Assembly (NCBI RefSeq): GCF_000953635.1
Contig: NZ_LN614830.1
Location: 425,001-489,000, forward strand
Source: Legionella micdadei
GTDB taxonomy: Bacteria; Pseudomonadota; Gammaproteobacteria; Legionellales; Legionellaceae
Direction of reading: 5' to 3'
Length of the DNA: 64,000 nucleotides
Made by a program: the position numbers and the translations under genes. Positions 11,723 through 23,726 of the stretch are shown in pieces. Within the stretch, counting starts at the first letter, position 1, and every line of letters begins with the position of its first letter. The notes under the pieces are model-generated. The model saw only the letters and a program-made list of their open reading frames with translations. It did no database searches and was not told where the DNA came from.

Positions 11723-14700
11723 TTGGCTAATCTAAGCAACGACCCAATGAGAAAAGCGCCTATAATGAGTGATTTGCTGGGTATCCTCAAGCAGCAAGGC
11801 CAGAGTGAAGAATTTGATGCGATTAAGATCGCACTTGCTTCACCTGATTTAATTCGATCATGGTCCTATGGCGAAGTTAAAAAGCCAGAAACCATTAACT
11901 ACCGTACATTTAAACCCGAGCGTGATGGTTTATTTTGTGCTAAAACTTTTGGTCCAATTAAGGATTATGAGTGCCTATGTGGCAAATATAAGCGGCTCAA
12001 ACACCGCGGTGTTATTTGTGAGAAATGCGGTGTAGAGTTAGCATTGGCAAAAGTACGACGTGAACGTATGGGGCACATTGAGCTTGCTAGCCCTGTTGCT
12101 CACATATGGTTCTTGAAATCGCTTCCTTCCCGTATAGGTCTATTGCTCGATATGACATTACGCGATATAGAACGCATACTCTACTTTGAGGCTTTTGTAG
12201 TAGTAGATCCGGGTATGACTGAGTTGGAGCGTGGGCAACTGCTCAACGACGAGGCTTACCTTGATGCCATGGAGCAGTACGGTGATGAGTTTGATGCCCG
12301 TATGGGAGCTGAGGCAATCCGTGATCTTTTGCGTCAAATTGAACTTGAGGAAGAAATCAAATCATTGCGCGAAGAGTTACCTACAACTAATTCTGAAACC
12401 AAAATTAAAAAAATCACTAAGCGACTAAAGTTGTTAGAAGCATTTTACGAATCTGGAAACAAACCTGAATGGATGATCATGGATGTGTTGCCTGTTCTTC
12501 CTCCTGATTTACGCCCATTAGTTCCTCTTGACGGTGGACGCTTTGCTACTTCTGACTTAAATGATCTTTACCGTCGTGTGATCAACCGCAATAATCGATT
12601 AAAGAGACTGCTTGATCTAAATGCACCCGATATCATTGTGCGAAACGAAAAGCGTATGCTGCAAGAATCCGTTGACGCACTGCTCGATAATGGTCGCCGA
12701 GGTCGGGCAATAACCGGAACGAATAAGCGTCCCCTCAAATCATTGGCTGACATGATTAAAGGGAAGCAAGGTAGGTTCAGGCAAAATCTGCTAGGTAAAC
12801 GTGTAGATTATTCAGGGCGCTCAGTTATCGTTGTGGGACCCACCTTGCGGTTACATCAATGCGGTTTGCCCAAGAAAATGGCGCTTGAACTATTTAAACC
12901 CTTTATATTTAGTAAATTGGAGTTTAGAGGGCTTGCCACAACAATTAAAGCAGCTAAAAAAATGGTTGAACGGGAAGATCCAGTAGTTTGGGATATTCTC
13001 GATGATGTTATTCGCGAGCACCCTATTCTTCTCAACCGCGCCCCTACTCTTCACAGACTAGGTATACAAGCCTTCGAGCCAGTACTTATTGAAGGCAAGG
13101 CGATCCAGCTGCATCCTTTGGTCTGTACAGCCTACAATGCTGACTTCGATGGAGACCAAATGGCGGTGCACGTGCCATTAACGCTAGAGGCTCAGTTGGA
13201 AGCACGTTCGCTCATGATGTCAACAAACAACATACTATCTCCTGCGAGCGGTGAACCAATAATTGTACCTAGCCAAGACGTAGTGCTCGGTCTCTATTAT
13301 CTAACTCGTGAGCGGATTAATGCACTTGGCGAAGGAAAAATATTTGCCAGCCCACAAGAGGCACAAAATTTTTATGAAGCAGGCTATGTGGATATCCATG
13401 CAAAAGTAAAAATTCGGATGCCAAAAGAGGGTAGCGAAATTGGACAGGGATATGAATTAGTTGAAACGACTGTTGGACGCGCAATACTTTCGGATATTTT
13501 GCCCGAAGGAATGCCATTTGCGCTAATTAATAGAGCAATGACCAAAAAAGCGATTTCAAAAGTTCTTGATACCTGTTATCGAAAGTTCGGTTTAAAAGAA
13601 ACCGTTATTTTTGCCGACCAACTCATGTATACAGGGTTTAAATATGCTACTCGGGCTGGTGCATCTATTGGTATTGAAGATATGGAAATACCTGATGACA
13701 AGGCAGCGATTATTGAGCAAGCTGATAATGAAGTACGAGAAATTGAAGCACAATACCGATCAGGTCTCGTAACGAATGGCGAACGCTACAATAAAGTTAT
13801 CGATATTTGGTCGCGCACTAATGAAATGGTTGCAAAATCGATGATGAGCAAGATTGCGACTGAGGAAGTTACCGATCGCAGCGGTAATGTATCTCGTCAA
13901 GAATCATTTAACCCAATTTTCATGATGGCGGACTCTGGGGCGCGGGGTTCTGCAGCTCAAATCAGGCAGCTGGCAGGAATGCGGGGATTGATGGCAGCTC
14001 CTGATGGCTCCATTATTGAAACGCCAATTACAGCAAATTTCCGAGAAGGGCTTAATGTATTCCAATACTTTATTTCGACACACGGTGCACGTAAAGGTCT
14101 TGCGGATACTGCCTTAAAAACTGCAAACTCAGGATACTTAACTCGCCGTTTGGTCGACGTTGCGCAGGATGTTGTTATTACAGAGGATGATTGTGGTACT
14201 GAAAACGGTATATTGATGCAACCTCTAATTGAAGGTGGGGATATTGTAGAACCTCTGCATGAGCGTGTTCTTGGACGCGTAGTTGCAAAAGACGTATACA
14301 TTCCAAATCAAGACGATCCGATCGTTAATGCAGGCACATTGCTCGATGAAGATTGGGTAGAAAAATTGGAAAAATTTGGTGTCGACCAGGTACTGGTTCG
14401 ATCACCGATCACTTGTGAAACACGTTTTGGTCTTTGTGCAAAATGCTATGGACGAGATCTCGCCCGGGGTCATTTAGTAAACACTGGGGAAGCAGTTGGT
14501 ATCATTGCTGCGCAGTCAATCGGTGAGCCAGGTACTCAGCTAACGATGCGTACCTTCCATATTGGTGGTGCTGCATCAAGAGCAACAGCGGCAAATAACA
14601 TCCAAATTAAAAACAAGGGTGTTATCCGATTACATAACATCAAAACTGTAACGCATGAAAACAACAATCTAGTTGCCGTCTCACGTTCAGGTGAAGTATC

Positions 14701-15973
14701 CATTGTTGACGATTTTGGCCGTGAACGAGAGCGGTATAAGTTGCCCTACGGTGCTGTGCTCACTGTCCATGATAATCAACCTGTGGAAGCTGGGCAGATT
14801 ATTGCTACTTGGGATCCTCATACCCACCCAGTAATTTCAGAGGTGAGCGGTAAATTGAAGTTTGTCGACCTCATTGAAGGTTTAACAATGAACCGACAAA
14901 CTGATGAACTCACAGGCCTTAGCAACATTGTTGTTACTGACGCCAAACAGCGTAGCTCTGCAGGCAGAGATATGCGCCCGATGGTAAAACTGGTGTCTGA
15001 TGATGGTGAGGACATCTACCTAGCCGGGACGAACGTTCCAGCGCAATACTATTTGCCGGTGGACGCGATCATTAATTTTGAAGACGGAAGTGCTGTAGGG
15101 GTAGGAGATGTTATTGCGCGTATACCTCAAGAGCGTTCTAAGACACGTGATATTACTGGGGGTCTGCCTAGAGTGGCTGACCTATTCGAAGCAAGAAAGC
15201 CTAAAGATGCTGCTGTAATGGCAGAAGTTTCAGGCTTAATCAACTTCGGTAAGGAAACAAAAGGTAAAAGACGCCTGATAATTACTGCTTCTGAGAATCA
15301 GGCCCATGAGGAGTTAATTCCAAAATGGCGCCATATTTCAGTCTTCGAAGGTGAACATGTGGAACGCGGTGAGGTTATTGCAGATGGCCCATTGAATCCG
15401 CATGATATTTTGCGGTTGCTCGGAGTCGGTGCATTAGCAAATTACATCGTTAATGAAGTACAAGACGTATATCGCTTACAAGGTGTGAAAATCAATGATA
15501 AACACATCGAAGTTATTGTCCGTCAAATGCTACGTAAACGCGTGATTACATTTGCTGGTGATTCGAAGTTCCTCGCCGGGGAACAAATCGAAGAAAGCAT
15601 GATGTTGCAAGAAAATGATAAATTAATTGCCGAAGGTAAGCAGCCTGCACAAGGCACGCCTATTCTTCTAGGTATTACTAAAGCTTCTCTAGCAACGGAA
15701 TCATTCATTTCTGCGGCATCATTCCAAGAAACAACTCGCGTGCTGACTGAAGCAGCAGTTAGCGGTAAAGTTGATGAGTTGAGAGGTCTAAAGGAAAACG
15801 TGATGGTAGGTCGCTTAATCCCAGCAGGAACAGGATACGCTTATCATCAGGGCAGAAAGTCAAAACGTGCAAAAGCCACAGGGACAGAGCCAAGTGCGCA
15901 TACGGTTACAGCCAGTGATGTGGAGCATGCATTAAGTGAAGCTCTTAATGCAGAAGACAACCATGATCATTGA
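11723..15973 (+). CDS. rpoC: DNA-directed RNA polymerase subunit beta'
   Basis: The beta' subunit carries the catalytic Mg-binding loop NADFDGDQ at residues 472-479. The N-terminal zinc site uses C84, C86, C99 and C102 (CLCGKYK...CEKCG). A second zinc cluster is visible near [15 protein letters not shown]. The start is TTG at 11723, supported by GGAGG seven bases upstream. This gives a 14-residue N-terminal extension over E. coli and a total of 1416 residues. A start at the later ATG (11747) is possible but lacks a comparable ribosome-binding site. Confidence 0.97.
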   Translation: MANLSNDPMRKAPIMSDLLGILKQQGQSEEFDAIKIALASPDLIRSWSYGEVKKPETINYRTFKPERDGLFCAKTFGPIKDYECLCGKYKRLKHRGVICEKCGVELALAKVRRERMGHIELASPVAHIWFLKSLPSRIGLLLDMTLRDIERILYFEAFVVVDPGMTELERGQLLNDEAYLDAMEQYGDEFDARMGAEAIRDLLRQIELEEEIKSLREELPTTNSETKIKKITKRLKLLEAFYESGNKPEWMIMDVLPVLPPDLRPLVPLDGGRFATSDLNDLYRRVINRNNRLKRLLDLNAPDIIVRNEKRMLQESVDALLDNGRRGRAITGTNKRPLKSLADMIKGKQGRFRQNLLGKRVDYSGRSVIVVGPTLRLHQCGLPKKMALELFKPFIFSKLEFRGLATTIKAAKKMVEREDPVVWDILDDVIREHPILLNRAPTLHRLGIQAFEPVLIEGKAIQLHPLVCTAYNADFDGDQMAVHVPLTLEAQLEARSLMMSTNNILSPASGEPIIVPSQDVVLGLYYLTRERINALGEGKIFASPQEAQNFYEAGYVDIHAKVKIRMPKEGSEIGQGYELVETTVGRAILSDILPEGMPFALINRAMTKKAISKVLDTCYRKFGLKETVIFADQLMYTGFKYATRAGASIGIEDMEIPDDKAAIIEQADNEVREIEAQYRSGLVTNGERYNKVIDIWSRTNEMVAKSMMSKIATEEVTDRSGNVSRQESFNPIFMMADSGARGSAAQIRQLAGMRGLMAAPDGSIIETPITANFREGLNVFQYFISTHGARKGLADTALKTANSGYLTRRLVDVAQDVVITEDDCGTENGILMQPLIEGGDIVEPLHERVLGRVVAKDVYIPNQDDPIVNAGTLLDEDWVEKLEKFGVDQVLVRSPITCETRFGLCAKCYGRDLARGHLVNTGEAVGIIAAQSIGEPGTQLTMRTFHIGGAASRATAANNIQIKNKGVIRLHNIKTVTHENNNLVAVSRSGEVSIVDDFGRERERYKLPYGAVLTVHDNQPVEAGQIIATWDPHTHPVISEVSGKLKFVDLIEGLTMNRQTDELTGLSNIVVTDAKQRSSAGRDMRPMVKLVSDDGEDIYLAGTNVPAQYYLPVDAIINFEDGSAVGVGDVIARIPQERSKTRDITGGLPRVADLFEARKPKDAAVMAEVSGLINFGKETKGKRRLIITASENQAHEELIPKWRHISVFEGEHVERGEVIADGPLNPHDILRLLGVGALANYIVNEVQDVYRLQGVKINDKHIEVIVRQMLRKRVITFAGDSKFLAGEQIEESMMLQENDKLIAEGKQPAQGTPILLGITKASLATESFISAASFQETTRVLTEAAVSGKVDELRGLKENVMVGRLIPAGTGYAYHQGRKSKRAKATGTEPSAHTVTASDVEHALSEALNAEDNHDH

Positions 15974-15987
15974 TATGATTCTGAACA

Positions 15988-16018
15988 CCAACAGGTTTGA
16001 ACTTGACAAACCTGTTGG
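15988..16018 (+). terminator. Perfect 11-bp inverted repeat after rpoC
   Basis: CCAACAGGTTT (15988-15998) and AAACCTGTTGG (16008-16018) are perfect complements around a nine-base loop, 14 bases after the rpoC stop. No run of Ts follows, so it may be a weak or factor-assisted terminator, an mRNA-stabilising hairpin or an operator. Its right arm overlaps the rpsL promoter. Confidence 0.6.
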
Positions 16019-16031
16019 ACCTATATAGAAT
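16003..16031 (+). promoter_or_regulatory. Predicted promoter of the rpsL-rpsG-fusA-tuf operon
   Basis: A perfect -35 TTGACA (16003-16008) is separated by 17 bases from TAGAAT (16026-16031), a five-of-six match to the -10 consensus, followed by a GC-rich discriminator typical of growth-regulated promoters. This would put the start of transcription about 50 bases before rpsL. Confidence 0.8.
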
Positions 16032-16088
16032 CCGGCCTCCTTATGCATTCGAAATTAAATACTAGTGAAAGTTCGGAGTTAAGAATAA

Positions 16089-16469
16089 ATGGCTACTATT
16101 AATCAGTTAGTAAGAAAGCCTCGTGTGGACGCAAAGAAAAAATCTAACGTCCCAGCATTAGAATCATGCCCCCAAAGACGAGGTGTTTGTACCCGCGTGT
16201 ACACTACAACACCTAAAAAGCCTAACTCAGCTATGCGTAAGGTTGCCCGTGTGCGTCTAACAAATGGCTTTGAGGTCACTTCTTATATTGGCGGTGAAGG
16301 CCATAATCTACAGGAGCACTCTGTTGTATTGATACGCGGCGGTCGTGTTAAAGATTTACCTGGTGTTCGTTATCATACCGTACGAGGAAGTTTAGATACT
16401 TCTGGAGTGAATGATCGTAAACAAGGTCGCTCCAAGTACGGTACAAAGAAACCTAAAGACAAGAAATAA
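16089..16469 (+). CDS. rpsL: Small-subunit ribosomal protein S12
   Basis: S12 lies at the decoding centre. The 126-residue protein has [12 protein letters not shown] and [17 protein letters not shown], with the lysines and the Asp (modified in E. coli) at the usual streptomycin-related positions unchanged. It is the first gene of the str operon, with rpsG 19 bases downstream. Confidence 0.98.
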   Translation: MATINQLVRKPRVDAKKKSNVPALESCPQRRGVCTRVYTTTPKKPNSAMRKVARVRLTNGFEVTSYIGGEGHNLQEHSVVLIRGGRVKDLPGVRYHTVRGSLDTSGVNDRKQGRSKYGTKKPKDKK

Positions 16470-16488
16470 TTGATTGTAGGAAATTGAA

Positions 16489-17016
16489 ATGCCAAGAAGA
16501 AGAGAAGTCCCCAAACGCGAGATACTGCCTGATCCAAAGCATCACAGTGAATTGCTTGCAAAATTTATTAATGTGTTGATGGTCAGTGGAAAAAAATCAA
16601 CAGCTGAAAAAATTGTTTACGGCGCATTAGACCTTTTGAATGAACGTATTAAAAAATCAAAGAAAGGCGATGAAGAGTCAGGTGAGCAAGGGGGCACAGG
16701 CACTGCCGGTTCTGCCTTGCGCTATTTTGAACAAGCGCTAGACAATGTTCGTCCTAGTGTTGAAGTACGTTCAAGAAGGGTTGGTGGTGCAACATACCAA
16801 GTTCCAGTCGAAGTAAGAACTGATCGTAGCATTGCACTGGGTATGCGTTGGATAGTACAGGCTGCACGTTCTCGCGGTGAGAAAGGGATGATGTTGCGTC
16901 TGGCAGGGGAACTGACGGATGCGTTCGAAAGCAAAGGTTCCGCCGTTAAAAAACGTGAAGATACACATAAAATGGCAAAAGCTAACCAAGCGTTTGCACA
17001 TTTTAGATGGAATTAA
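16489..17016 (+). CDS. rpsG: Small-subunit ribosomal protein S7 with internal insertion
   Basis: S7 nucleates assembly of the 30S head. The core matches the family (MPRRR start, [33 protein letters not shown]). At about residues 53-75, between two conserved helices, there is a charged, glycine-rich insertion of roughly 20 residues ([20 protein letters not shown]) absent from E. coli S7. The C-terminus stops at AFAHFRWN, shorter than E. coli K-12. Total length is 175 residues. fusA follows 16 bases later. Confidence 0.97.
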   Translation: MPRRREVPKREILPDPKHHSELLAKFINVLMVSGKKSTAEKIVYGALDLLNERIKKSKKGDEESGEQGGTGTAGSALRYFEQALDNVRPSVEVRSRRVGGATYQVPVEVRTDRSIALGMRWIVQAARSRGEKGMMLRLAGELTDAFESKGSAVKKREDTHKMAKANQAFAHFRWN

Positions 17017-17032
17017 TTGAGAGAGGTTAGTC

Positions 17033-19117
17033 GTGTCTACTCCATTAGAACTATACAGAAATATCGGCATTGCTGCACACGTTGATGCCGGAAAAACAAC
17101 AACCACCGAGCGCGTTCTATTCTATACAGGTGTGTCGCACAAGATTGGCGAGGTGCATGACGGTGCTGCAACGATGGACTGGATGGTTCAAGAACAGGAG
17201 CGTGGTATTACAATTACCTCCGCAGCGACCACATGCTTCTGGGCCGGAATGGATAAAAACTTCCCATTGCATCGCATTAATATTATCGATACCCCTGGTC
17301 ACGTCGACTTCATGATCGAAGTAGAGCGTTCGTTACGTGTTTTGGATGGTGCAATTGTGGTCTTCGATTCTGTATCAGGCGTAGAGCCCCAATCAGAAAC
17401 AGTATGGCGGCAATCAGACAAATACGGCGTACCAAGGATTGTGTTTGTTAATAAAATGGACAGAATGGGCGCAAACTTCTTGCGCGTTGTTACCCAAATT
17501 AAGCAGCGGCTTGGTTCAAATCCTGTTGTTCTCCAATTGCCAATTGGTGCAGAAGAAAATTTCAAAGGGGTGATTGATCTCATCAAGATGAAAGCAATTC
17601 ATTGGGATGAAGATTCAAAAGGGATGACTTTCAACTATGGGGAAGTTCCTGCTGACATGAAAGAGCTCTGTGAAGAATATAGAGCGCTGATTATTGAAGC
17701 CGCAGCTGAAGCGTCTGAAGAATTAATGGAAAAATACTTAGAAGGTGAAGAATTTTCCGAAGAAGAAATTAAGAAAGCTTTACGTAAGCGCACAGTGAAT
17801 AACGAAATTGTGCCTGTGTTCTGCGGTTCCGCCTTTAAAAACAAAGGGGTGCAAGCAGTGCTTGATGGAGTGATTGAGTACTTGCCTTCGCCTCTCGATA
17901 TTCCAGCAATTCGAGGTGTTGATGAAGATGGTAATGAGATTCATCGTAAAACATCTTATGATGAACCGTTCTCTGCGTTAGCGTTTAAAATCGCTACTGA
18001 TCCCTTCGTTGGCACATTAACTTACTTCCGTGCTTATTCGGGTGTTTTGAAAAGTGGTGACACCGTATACAACCCTGTGAAGGGGAAGAAAGAGAGAATC
18101 GGCCGTTTATTACAAATGCACGCAAATTCTCGCGAAGAAATTAAAGAAGTTAAAGCTGGGGATATTGCAGCCGCCGTAGGCTTAAAAACAGTAACTACAG
18201 GTGATACACTTTGCGATGCAAATCATGTTGTTACTCTTGAGCGCATGGATTTCCCAGATCCAGTAATTGCCGTTGCAGTTGAACCAAAGACAAAGGCAGA
18301 CCAAGAAAAAATGTCTATTGCACTGGGCAAATTGGCGCAAGAAGACCCCTCTTTCCGTGTTCATACTGATGAAGAATCAGGTCAAACAATCATTCAAGGT
18401 ATGGGTGAGCTACACTTGGAAATTATTGTTGACCGTATGAAGCGCGAATTTAACGTTGAAGCGAATGTGGGTAAACCACAGGTGGCTTATCGTGAAACGT
18501 TAAAGCAAATTGTAGAACAAGAAGGTAAATTTGTTCGTCAATCAGGTGGACGTGGCCAATATGGTCATGTTTGGCTGAAAATTGAACCTCAGGAGCCAGG
18601 TGCTGGTTATGAGTTCATTAATGCGATCGTTGGTGGTGTAATCCCTAAAGAATACATCCCTGCGGTTGATAAAGGTATACAAGAGCAGATGCAAAATGGT
18701 GTTATCGCTGGTTATCCAGTAGTTGATGTCAAGGTAACGTTGTTTGATGGATCCTTCCATGAAGTAGATTCTAGCGAAATGGCATTCAAGATTGCTGGTT
18801 CACTGGGCTTTAAGCAAGGTGCTCTTAAGGCAAAACCCGTGCTGCTTGAACCAATTATGAGCGTTGAGGTTGTTACCCCTGAAGATTATATGGGTGATGT
18901 AATGGGCGATCTCAATCGTAGAAGAGGTTTAGTTCAAGGCATGGAAGATTCTCCTGCTGGTAAGATCGTTCGCGCAGAAGTACCTCTCGCGGAGATGTTT
19001 GGCTATGCAACTGATTTACGTTCAGCAACGCAAGGCCGAGCTACTTACTCAATGGAGTTTGCTAAATATGCAGAGGCACCAACAAACATTGCTGAAGCAA
19101 TCATTAAGAAACAATAA
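17033..19117 (+). CDS. fusA: Elongation factor G
   Basis: EF-G is the GTPase that drives ribosomal translocation and recycling. The 694-residue protein has the P-loop AHVDAGKT at residues 15-22, the DTPGH and NKMD motifs, and the later domains ending in the domain IV-V region around [20 protein letters not shown]. The start is GTG at 17033 with GAGAGGTT upstream. It is 20 bases before the second tuf. Confidence 0.98.
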   Translation: MSTPLELYRNIGIAAHVDAGKTTTTERVLFYTGVSHKIGEVHDGAATMDWMVQEQERGITITSAATTCFWAGMDKNFPLHRINIIDTPGHVDFMIEVERSLRVLDGAIVVFDSVSGVEPQSETVWRQSDKYGVPRIVFVNKMDRMGANFLRVVTQIKQRLGSNPVVLQLPIGAEENFKGVIDLIKMKAIHWDEDSKGMTFNYGEVPADMKELCEEYRALIIEAAAEASEELMEKYLEGEEFSEEEIKKALRKRTVNNEIVPVFCGSAFKNKGVQAVLDGVIEYLPSPLDIPAIRGVDEDGNEIHRKTSYDEPFSALAFKIATDPFVGTLTYFRAYSGVLKSGDTVYNPVKGKKERIGRLLQMHANSREEIKEVKAGDIAAAVGLKTVTTGDTLCDANHVVTLERMDFPDPVIAVAVEPKTKADQEKMSIALGKLAQEDPSFRVHTDEESGQTIIQGMGELHLEIIVDRMKREFNVEANVGKPQVAYRETLKQIVEQEGKFVRQSGGRGQYGHVWLKIEPQEPGAGYEFINAIVGGVIPKEYIPAVDKGIQEQMQNGVIAGYPVVDVKVTLFDGSFHEVDSSEMAFKIAGSLGFKQGALKAKPVLLEPIMSVEVVTPEDYMGDVMGDLNRRRGLVQGMEDSPAGKIVRAEVPLAEMFGYATDLRSATQGRATYSMEFAKYAEAPTNIAEAIIKKQ

Positions 19118-19137
19118 AAGTTGATGAGGTTATAGAA

Positions 19138-20328
19138 ATGGCGAAGGAAAAATTTGAACGAAAGAAGCCACACGTTAATGTGGGCACGATTGGTCACGTG
19201 GATCATGGGAAGACGACGTTAACAGCCGCGATTACGACGATAATGGCGAAGAAGTACGGTGGTATAGCGAAAGCTTATGATCAGATTGATGCTGCGCCAG
19301 AAGAAAGAGAGCGCGGGATTACGATATCGACAGCTCACGTTGAGTATGAATCAGCGAATCGTCACTATGCACACGTTGATTGCCCAGGCCATGCGGATTA
19401 CGTAAAGAACATGATCACTGGTGCGGCTCAGATGGACGGAGCGATATTAGTAGTATCAGCAGCGGATGGCCCAATGCCTCAAACGAGAGAGCACATACTT
19501 TTATCCCGCCAGGTAGGTGTTCCCTATATAGTTGTGTTTTTAAACAAAGCTGACATGGTGGATGATGCGGAGTTATTAGAATTAGTTGAAATGGAAGTAC
19601 GCGACTTGTTGAGCAGCTATGAATTTCCAGGAGATGAGATCCCGATTGTAGTTGGTTCAGCATTAAAAGCATTGGAAGGCGATACGAGTGATATAGGTGT
19701 ACCAGCGATTGAGAAGTTAGTTGAGACGATGGATTCTTATATACCTGAGCCGGTAAGAAACATCGATAAAAGTTTCTTGTTACCGATCGAAGACGTGTTC
19801 TCAATATCTGGACGAGGAACAGTAGTAACAGGACGTATCGAAAGCGGGATCATCAAAGTTGGTGAGGAAGTCGAGATTGTTGGTATACGTGACACTCAAA
19901 AGACGACATGCACAGGCGTTGAAATGTTCCGTAAATTACTTGACGAAGGTCGAGCTGGAGACAACGTTGGTATATTGCTACGTGGTACGAAGCGGGATGA
20001 AGTTGAACGCGGACAAGTATTAGCTAAGCCGGGAAGCATTAAACCGCATACTAAATTTGAAGCTGAAGTGTATGTGTTGTCAAAAGATGAAGGTGGACGT
20101 CATACCCCATTCTTTAACGGATATCGGCCTCAATTTTACTTCAGGACCACAGACGTAACTGGTTCTTGTGATTTACCTGAAGGTATAGAAATGGTAATGC
20201 CAGGTGATAACGTCAAGCTGATTGTTAGCTTACACTCACCGATTGCTATGGACGAAGGTTTGCGTTTTGCAATCCGCGAAGGTGGCCGCACCGTTGGTGC
20301 TGGTGTTGTAGCTAAGATCATTGAGTAA
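19138..20328 (+). CDS. tufA: Elongation factor Tu, second copy
   Basis: This 396-residue EF-Tu is identical in protein sequence, as far as I can read, to the copy at 2859. It lies at the str-operon position after fusA, as E. coli tufA does. Synonymous differences from the first copy fall in the first 20 codons, in a small cluster at about 19499-19540, and at two isolated sites. rpsJ begins only five bases after its stop, so the str and S10 blocks are continuous. Confidence 0.98.
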   Translation: MAKEKFERKKPHVNVGTIGHVDHGKTTLTAAITTIMAKKYGGIAKAYDQIDAAPEERERGITISTAHVEYESANRHYAHVDCPGHADYVKNMITGAAQMDGAILVVSAADGPMPQTREHILLSRQVGVPYIVVFLNKADMVDDAELLELVEMEVRDLLSSYEFPGDEIPIVVGSALKALEGDTSDIGVPAIEKLVETMDSYIPEPVRNIDKSFLLPIEDVFSISGRGTVVTGRIESGIIKVGEEVEIVGIRDTQKTTCTGVEMFRKLLDEGRAGDNVGILLRGTKRDEVERGQVLAKPGSIKPHTKFEAEVYVLSKDEGGRHTPFFNGYRPQFYFRTTDVTGSCDLPEGIEMVMPGDNVKLIVSLHSPIAMDEGLRFAIREGGRTVGAGVVAKIIE

Positions 20329-20333
20329 TAAAA

Positions 20334-20654
20334 ATGAGCAGCAATCAAAACATTAAAATACGTCTTAAATCTTTTGACCATAGGTTAATTGATTCATCAA
20401 CTCGTGAGATTGTCGAGACAGCAAAACGTACGGGCGCCCAAATAAGGGGCCCAATACCTTTGCCTATTCGCAAAGAAAAATTCACTGTATTGATCTCTCC
20501 GCATGTTAATAAAGATGCTCGCGATCAATATGAGTTGCGTACCCATAAACGCCTAGTTGTTATAGTGCACCCTACCGAAAAGACAGTGGATGCGCTGATG
20601 AAGCTAGATTTGGCTGCTGGGGTAGACGTGCAGATTAGCCTTGATGACGAATAG
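20334..20654 (+). CDS. rpsJ: Small-subunit ribosomal protein S10
   Basis: S10 is a 30S head protein and the NusB partner in antitermination. The 106-residue protein has the [14 protein letters not shown] start region and the [29 protein letters not shown] stretch. No strong ribosome-binding site precedes it, and there is no room for the S10 leader known from E. coli because tuf ends five bases upstream. Translational coupling to tuf is likely. Confidence 0.97.
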   Translation: MSSNQNIKIRLKSFDHRLIDSSTREIVETAKRTGAQIRGPIPLPIRKEKFTVLISPHVNKDARDQYELRTHKRLVVIVHPTEKTVDALMKLDLAAGVDVQISLDDE

Positions 20655-20690
20655 TCATCTATAGGTAAAGGTTATTAACGAGGTGTTAAA

Positions 20691-21341
20691 ATGACGATTG
20701 GGTTATTAGGCCGTAAAATCGGCATGACACGTGTATTTACCGAGGAAGGAATTTCTATACCAGTATCAGTTATAGAAGTCTTGCCTAACCGCGTGTCTCA
20801 AATCAAAACCATGGATGCTGACGGTTATCTTGCGATTCAACTTGCTGGTGGTACAAAAAAGTCTAGCCATGTGAATAAACCTTTGACTGGCCACTTTGCT
20901 AAGGCACAAATTGATGCAGGAGACATGCTTTGCGAATTTCGTGTGGACTCTATTGAAGAGTATAGCGCTGGTCAAGTTATATCGATTGCTGATGTTTTTA
21001 ATGAAGGTCAATTGGTAGACGTTGCAGCTAACTCTAAAGGTAAGGGGTTTGCTGGTACTGTCAAGCGGTACAATTTCCGCACACAGGATGCGACTCATGG
21101 AAACTCAAGGTCGCATCGTGTTGTAGGCTCCATTGGACAAAACCAAACTCCAGGCCGTGTTTTTAAAGGTAAGAAAATGGCCGGACATATGGGAAATGTT
21201 CGTTGTACTACACAAAATCTTGAGCTAGTTCGAGTTGATAAAGAGCGTAATTTGCTTTTAGTAAAGGGAGCCATTCCTGGTTGCCCTGGTGCTAGAGTTG
21301 AAGTAAGGCCCGCTGTTAAGAAAAGAGTAAGGGGCGAATAA
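20691..21341 (+). CDS. rplC: Large-subunit ribosomal protein L3
   Basis: L3 helps start 50S assembly and reaches toward the peptidyl-transferase centre. The 216-residue protein begins [16 protein letters not shown] and contains the conserved [32 protein letters not shown] segment; its glutamine is methylated in E. coli. The stop overlaps the rplD start in TAATG. Confidence 0.98.
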   Translation: MTIGLLGRKIGMTRVFTEEGISIPVSVIEVLPNRVSQIKTMDADGYLAIQLAGGTKKSSHVNKPLTGHFAKAQIDAGDMLCEFRVDSIEEYSAGQVISIADVFNEGQLVDVAANSKGKGFAGTVKRYNFRTQDATHGNSRSHRVVGSIGQNQTPGRVFKGKKMAGHMGNVRCTTQNLELVRVDKERNLLLVKGAIPGCPGARVEVRPAVKKRVRGE

Positions 21342-21946
21342 TGGAACTTATAACAGTAGATACTAACGCAAAGTTAAATGTAAATGATGAAGTGTTTGGC
21401 TATAACTACAATGAGGGTTTAATACACCAAGCTGTAGTTACTTTTATGAATAACGCACGAAGTGGTAATAGCGCACAAAAAACCCGCTCCGAGGTTCGTG
21501 GAGGCGGTAAGAAGCCATGGCGTCAGAAGGGAACTGGAAGAGCCAGAGCAGGTACTATCAGAAGCCCATTATGGCGGTCTGGTGGGGTGACATTTGCGTC
21601 AAAGAGACGAGATTATAGCCAAAAAATTAATAAAAAAATGTACAAACGTGCATTGCGTAGTATAATTTCCGAACTTCACCGCACAGGCAATCTAATTGTA
21701 GTCAGTGATTTTCAATGTCAATCGCATAAATCGAAAGATTTCATTGCTAAAATGAAAGAACTTGATTTGCAGAGTGCGTTAATAGTAATGCATGAAGTAG
21801 GAGAGCAAGAATATCTGGCTTCTCGCAACTTAATCCAATTTGATATCTGTGATGTAAGTTGTCTAGATCCTGTTAGTTTGTTGCGTTTTGAAAAAGTGCT
21901 TATCACTGAAGAAGCAATTAAAAATTTAGAGGAGCAGTTGCAATGA
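21341..21946 (+). CDS. rplD: Large-subunit ribosomal protein L4
   Basis: L4 lines the exit tunnel and in E. coli represses the S10 operon. The 201-residue protein has the conserved extended loop [25 protein letters not shown] (about residues 63-87). It overlaps rplC by one base and rplW by four bases (ATGA), so translation is coupled. Confidence 0.98.
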   Translation: MELITVDTNAKLNVNDEVFGYNYNEGLIHQAVVTFMNNARSGNSAQKTRSEVRGGGKKPWRQKGTGRARAGTIRSPLWRSGGVTFASKRRDYSQKINKKMYKRALRSIISELHRTGNLIVVSDFQCQSHKSKDFIAKMKELDLQSALIVMHEVGEQEYLASRNLIQFDICDVSCLDPVSLLRFEKVLITEEAIKNLEEQLQ

Positions 21947-22239
21947 ACGCTGAACGCCTATTGATGATATTACGCGAGCCGCATACCTCTGAAAAGTCAA
22001 CAGTGATGGCTGATAAGTTTAAGCAATTTACTTTTAAAGTATTAAGCTCAGCCACAAAACAAGAGATTAAATCGGCTGTAGAGCAAATGTTTAATGTCAA
22101 AGTCAGAAGTGTGTCTGTTGTAAATGTTAAGGGCAAAAGTAAGCGTTTCAGACAGCTGAATGGTAAGCGGTCTGATTGGAAGAAGGCTTTTGTCTCTTTG
22201 CAAGAAAATTATGACATCGACTTTACCGTGACAGAATAA
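21943..22239 (+). CDS. rplW: Large-subunit ribosomal protein L23
   Basis: L23 sits at the tunnel exit and docks trigger factor and SRP. The 98-residue protein has the PHTSEKSTV motif near its start and the basic [24 protein letters not shown] hairpin. It overlaps the rplD stop in ATGA. Confidence 0.97.
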   Translation: MNAERLLMILREPHTSEKSTVMADKFKQFTFKVLSSATKQEIKSAVEQMFNVKVRSVSVVNVKGKSKRFRQLNGKRSDWKKAFVSLQENYDIDFTVTE

Positions 22240-22250
22240 GGCAGATTAAG

Positions 22251-23078
22251 ATGGCATTATTAAAATCTAAACCAACATCACCAGGCAAGCGTGGTGAGAT
22301 AAAAGTTGTCCACCATCACATTCACAAGGGACAGCCTCATGCTGCACTTGTAGAGAAATTAAATAAAACCGGTGGAAGGAACAATCAAGGCCGAATTACA
22401 GTGCGTCATATTGGTGGCGGTGTTCGTGCCAAGTATCGGCTAATCGACTTCAAACGAAATAAAGATGGGATTGAAGCTAAGGTCGAGCGTATTGAATATG
22501 ATCCTAACCGCTCCGCTTTGATTGCATTAATTGTTTACAAAGACGGAGAACGGCGTTACATTATTGCACCTTCTGGTTTAACTGCTGGTGATACAGTAGT
22601 AAGTGGCGAAGATTCTCCAATAAGTGTTGGGAATTGTCTTCCTTTGCGTAATATACCAGTTGGAACTACAATCCACTGCGTTGAAATGAAGCCAGGCAAA
22701 GGTGCACAACTTTTAAGAAGTGCTGGTTGTAGCGGCCAAATTGTTGCTAAAGAAGGTATTTATGCAACATTAAAATTACGCTCTGGTGAAATGCGTAAAG
22801 TATTAACTGCATGTAGGGCGGTTATTGGCGAAGTAAGTAATAGTGAACACAGCCTGCGTGCTCTTGGAAAGGCTGGTGCTAAACGTTGGCGAGGTATTAG
22901 ACCTACAGTTCGTGGTGTAGCCATGAACCCAGTAGACCATCCACACGGTGGTGGTGAAGGGCGAACTTCAGGTGGACGTCATCCTGTTACTCCTTGGGGC
23001 ATACCAACAAAAGGGTATAAAACTAGAAGTAACAAACGTACTGATCGTTTTATTGTCAGAAGTCGTAAGAAAAAGTAA
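22251..23078 (+). CDS. rplB: Large-subunit ribosomal protein L2
   Basis: L2 is needed for subunit association and peptidyl transfer. The 275-residue protein keeps the [29 protein letters not shown] region (about 220-248) with the conserved functional histidine, and the basic C-terminus. It lies 11 bases after rplW. Confidence 0.98.
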   Translation: MALLKSKPTSPGKRGEIKVVHHHIHKGQPHAALVEKLNKTGGRNNQGRITVRHIGGGVRAKYRLIDFKRNKDGIEAKVERIEYDPNRSALIALIVYKDGERRYIIAPSGLTAGDTVVSGEDSPISVGNCLPLRNIPVGTTIHCVEMKPGKGAQLLRSAGCSGQIVAKEGIYATLKLRSGEMRKVLTACRAVIGEVSNSEHSLRALGKAGAKRWRGIRPTVRGVAMNPVDHPHGGGEGRTSGGRHPVTPWGIPTKGYKTRSNKRTDRFIVRSRKKK

Positions 23079-23098
23079 TTAGCTAAGAGGATATCAAG

Positions 23099-23377
23099 GT
23101 GGCACGTTCTATTAGAAAGGGTCCTTTCGTCGACCATCACTTATTAAAGAAAGTCGAAACGGCGATTGAATCTAAGTCAAAGAAACCAATTAAAACCTGG
23201 TCCAGGCGCTCAACAATTGTTCCAGAGATGATCGATCTCACAATTGCAGTTCACAATGGCAAAGATCATGTTCCAGTTTATATCACTGATAATATGGTTG
23301 GCCATAAACTGGGCGAGTTTGCCATGACTCGTACATTCAAAGGCCATTCTGGAGACAGAAAAGCCAAAGGTAAGTAA
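23099..23377 (+). CDS. rpsS: Small-subunit ribosomal protein S19
   Basis: S19 is a 30S head protein at the tRNA interface. The 92-residue protein begins [17 protein letters not shown] and ends with the [21 protein letters not shown] motif. The start is GTG at 23099 with AGAGGAT upstream. Confidence 0.97.
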   Translation: MARSIRKGPFVDHHLLKKVETAIESKSKKPIKTWSRRSTIVPEMIDLTIAVHNGKDHVPVYITDNMVGHKLGEFAMTRTFKGHSGDRKAKGK

Positions 23378-23388
23378 GAGGGGCAATG

Positions 23389-23724
23389 ATGGAAGTTACA
23401 GCAAAATTAAGAAATGCACCACTGTCTGCCCAAAAGGGTAGATTAGTTGCCGATATGATTCGTAAGATGGATGTTTCTAGAGCAATCGATGTTCTGAAAT
23501 TTACCCCTAAAAAGGGCGCGCAATTAATGTTGAAGGTTTTAGAGTCTGCTATTGCGAATGCAGAAAACAACAATGGCGCCGATATCGATGAATTAAAGGT
23601 TGGTGTGGTTTGTGTTGATGAGGCAGCAACTTTAAAAAGAATTAGTCCTAGAGCTAAAGGACGTGCAAATCGTATATGTAAACGCACTTGCCACATCACA
23701 ATTACAGTGTCTGACGAGGAATAG
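23389..23724 (+). CDS. rplV: Large-subunit ribosomal protein L22
   Basis: L22 spans the exit tunnel; its beta-hairpin lies near [24 protein letters not shown] (about residues 74-97). Two ATGs are adjacent (23386 and 23389). The second is chosen because MEVTAK aligns with the E. coli METIAK start; the protein is then 111 residues. AGAGGGG lies upstream. Confidence 0.96.
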   Translation: MEVTAKLRNAPLSAQKGRLVADMIRKMDVSRAIDVLKFTPKKGAQLMLKVLESAIANAENNNGADIDELKVGVVCVDEAATLKRISPRAKGRANRICKRTCHITITVSDEE

Positions 23725-23726
23725 CA

